Below, piece after piece: positions 63,771 to 64,000 of a stretch of DNA of 64,000 nucleotides (the first letter of the stretch is position 1; every line of letters starts with the position of its first letter). Position numbers and translations under genes: made by a program. Where the stretch lies: NCBI GenBank assembly GCA_030710605.1, contig CP092871.1, positions 65,057,887 through 65,121,886 on the forward strand. Direction: 5' to 3'. The notes beneath the pieces were generated by a model that was given only the letters and a program-made list of their open reading frames with translations, did not search any database and was not told the DNA's origin. This stretch comes from Cordylochernes scorpioides (taxonomy: Eukaryota; Arthropoda; Arachnida; Pseudoscorpiones; Chernetidae).

Positions 63771-64000
63771 TTATTAACCAATCAAATTCATTTATCGTCA
63801 CGACCAGTGCGGCACCAAGAGGTAAAAGGCTGGAACTAACGCTTTTTGGTTTTACATTTTTTTTTTTGAAAAGCACATTAACCTTTTTAGTTTTTTTGAA
63901 AGCCTATATGTTAAAGGAAATCTTCAGCTACCTACATGCGAAATTTCATAATGATTGCTTCTGTAGATTTCACGCAACGCGATAACAAAAATCGATTTTG
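63771..64000. other. unassigned end of window
   Basis: No ORF, repeat or element end recognised; contains T runs. Confidence 0.4.

Noticed and set aside
1-64000. Host protein-coding gene or rRNA
   Set aside because: Every long ORF with recognisable motifs is a transposable element; no intron-exon pattern or rRNA motif was seen.

Overview
This window looks like gene-poor, repeat-dense DNA from an arthropod. The repertoire is several diverged Ty3/gypsy lineages, a BEL/Pao element, LINEs of R1-like, jockey/I-like and RRM-ORF1 types, DD34D mariners, a DUF4817-type IS630 transposase, a Penelope-like fragment, Helitrons, and a tRNA-Gly-like gene resembling the arthropod type. Together these suggest a chelicerate such as a spider, but that is inference. 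I saw no convincing host protein-coding gene; nearly everything is transposable-element sequence, much of it nested and decayed.

Layout. 1-5978: 3' part of gypsy copy A1 (+): gag, pol, an extra ORF3, a long 3' region and an LTR-like block. 5979-10731: gypsy B (-), carrying a 585-bp GC-rich insertion in its RT. 10732-14341: gypsy F (-), cut off by B. 14436-17461: 5' half of a LINE (D') whose ORF1 begins with a 2A-like motif. 17640-21885: gypsy A2 (+), a relative of A1.

21886-43721 is a Russian-doll insertion in A2's ORF3. Gypsy C (LTRs 21886-22072 and 43534-43721, duplication GTGAC) contains LINE D (14-bp duplication). D contains gypsy E (221-bp LTRs differing at 2 positions, duplication GTAT). 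E contains a 10.6-kb unit, 29956-40521, flanked by TA. That unit is bounded by two inverted copies of one IS630-type transposon. Between them lie an I/jockey-like LINE, a mariner, a LINE tail, an R1-like LINE and a Penelope fragment.

44772-56640: gypsy H (-), itself invaded by mariner J, BEL element I and a Helitron. 56632-60074: further LTR blocks and a short LTR element G with only a gag remnant. 60113-60655: a Helitron with a tRNA gene inside. 61369-62837: a 5'-truncated jockey-type LINE K with a 13-bp target duplication. 62950-63770: inverted Helitron copies. The last 200 bp are unassigned.

How it fits together: target duplications give the insertion order A2, then C, then D, then E, then the composite, and A2, then H, then I, J and the Helitron. 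Few proteins are intact; the best are the E gag-pol (one stop, one frameshift), the B RNase H-integrase, the A2 integrase and the C-terminal part of LINE D.
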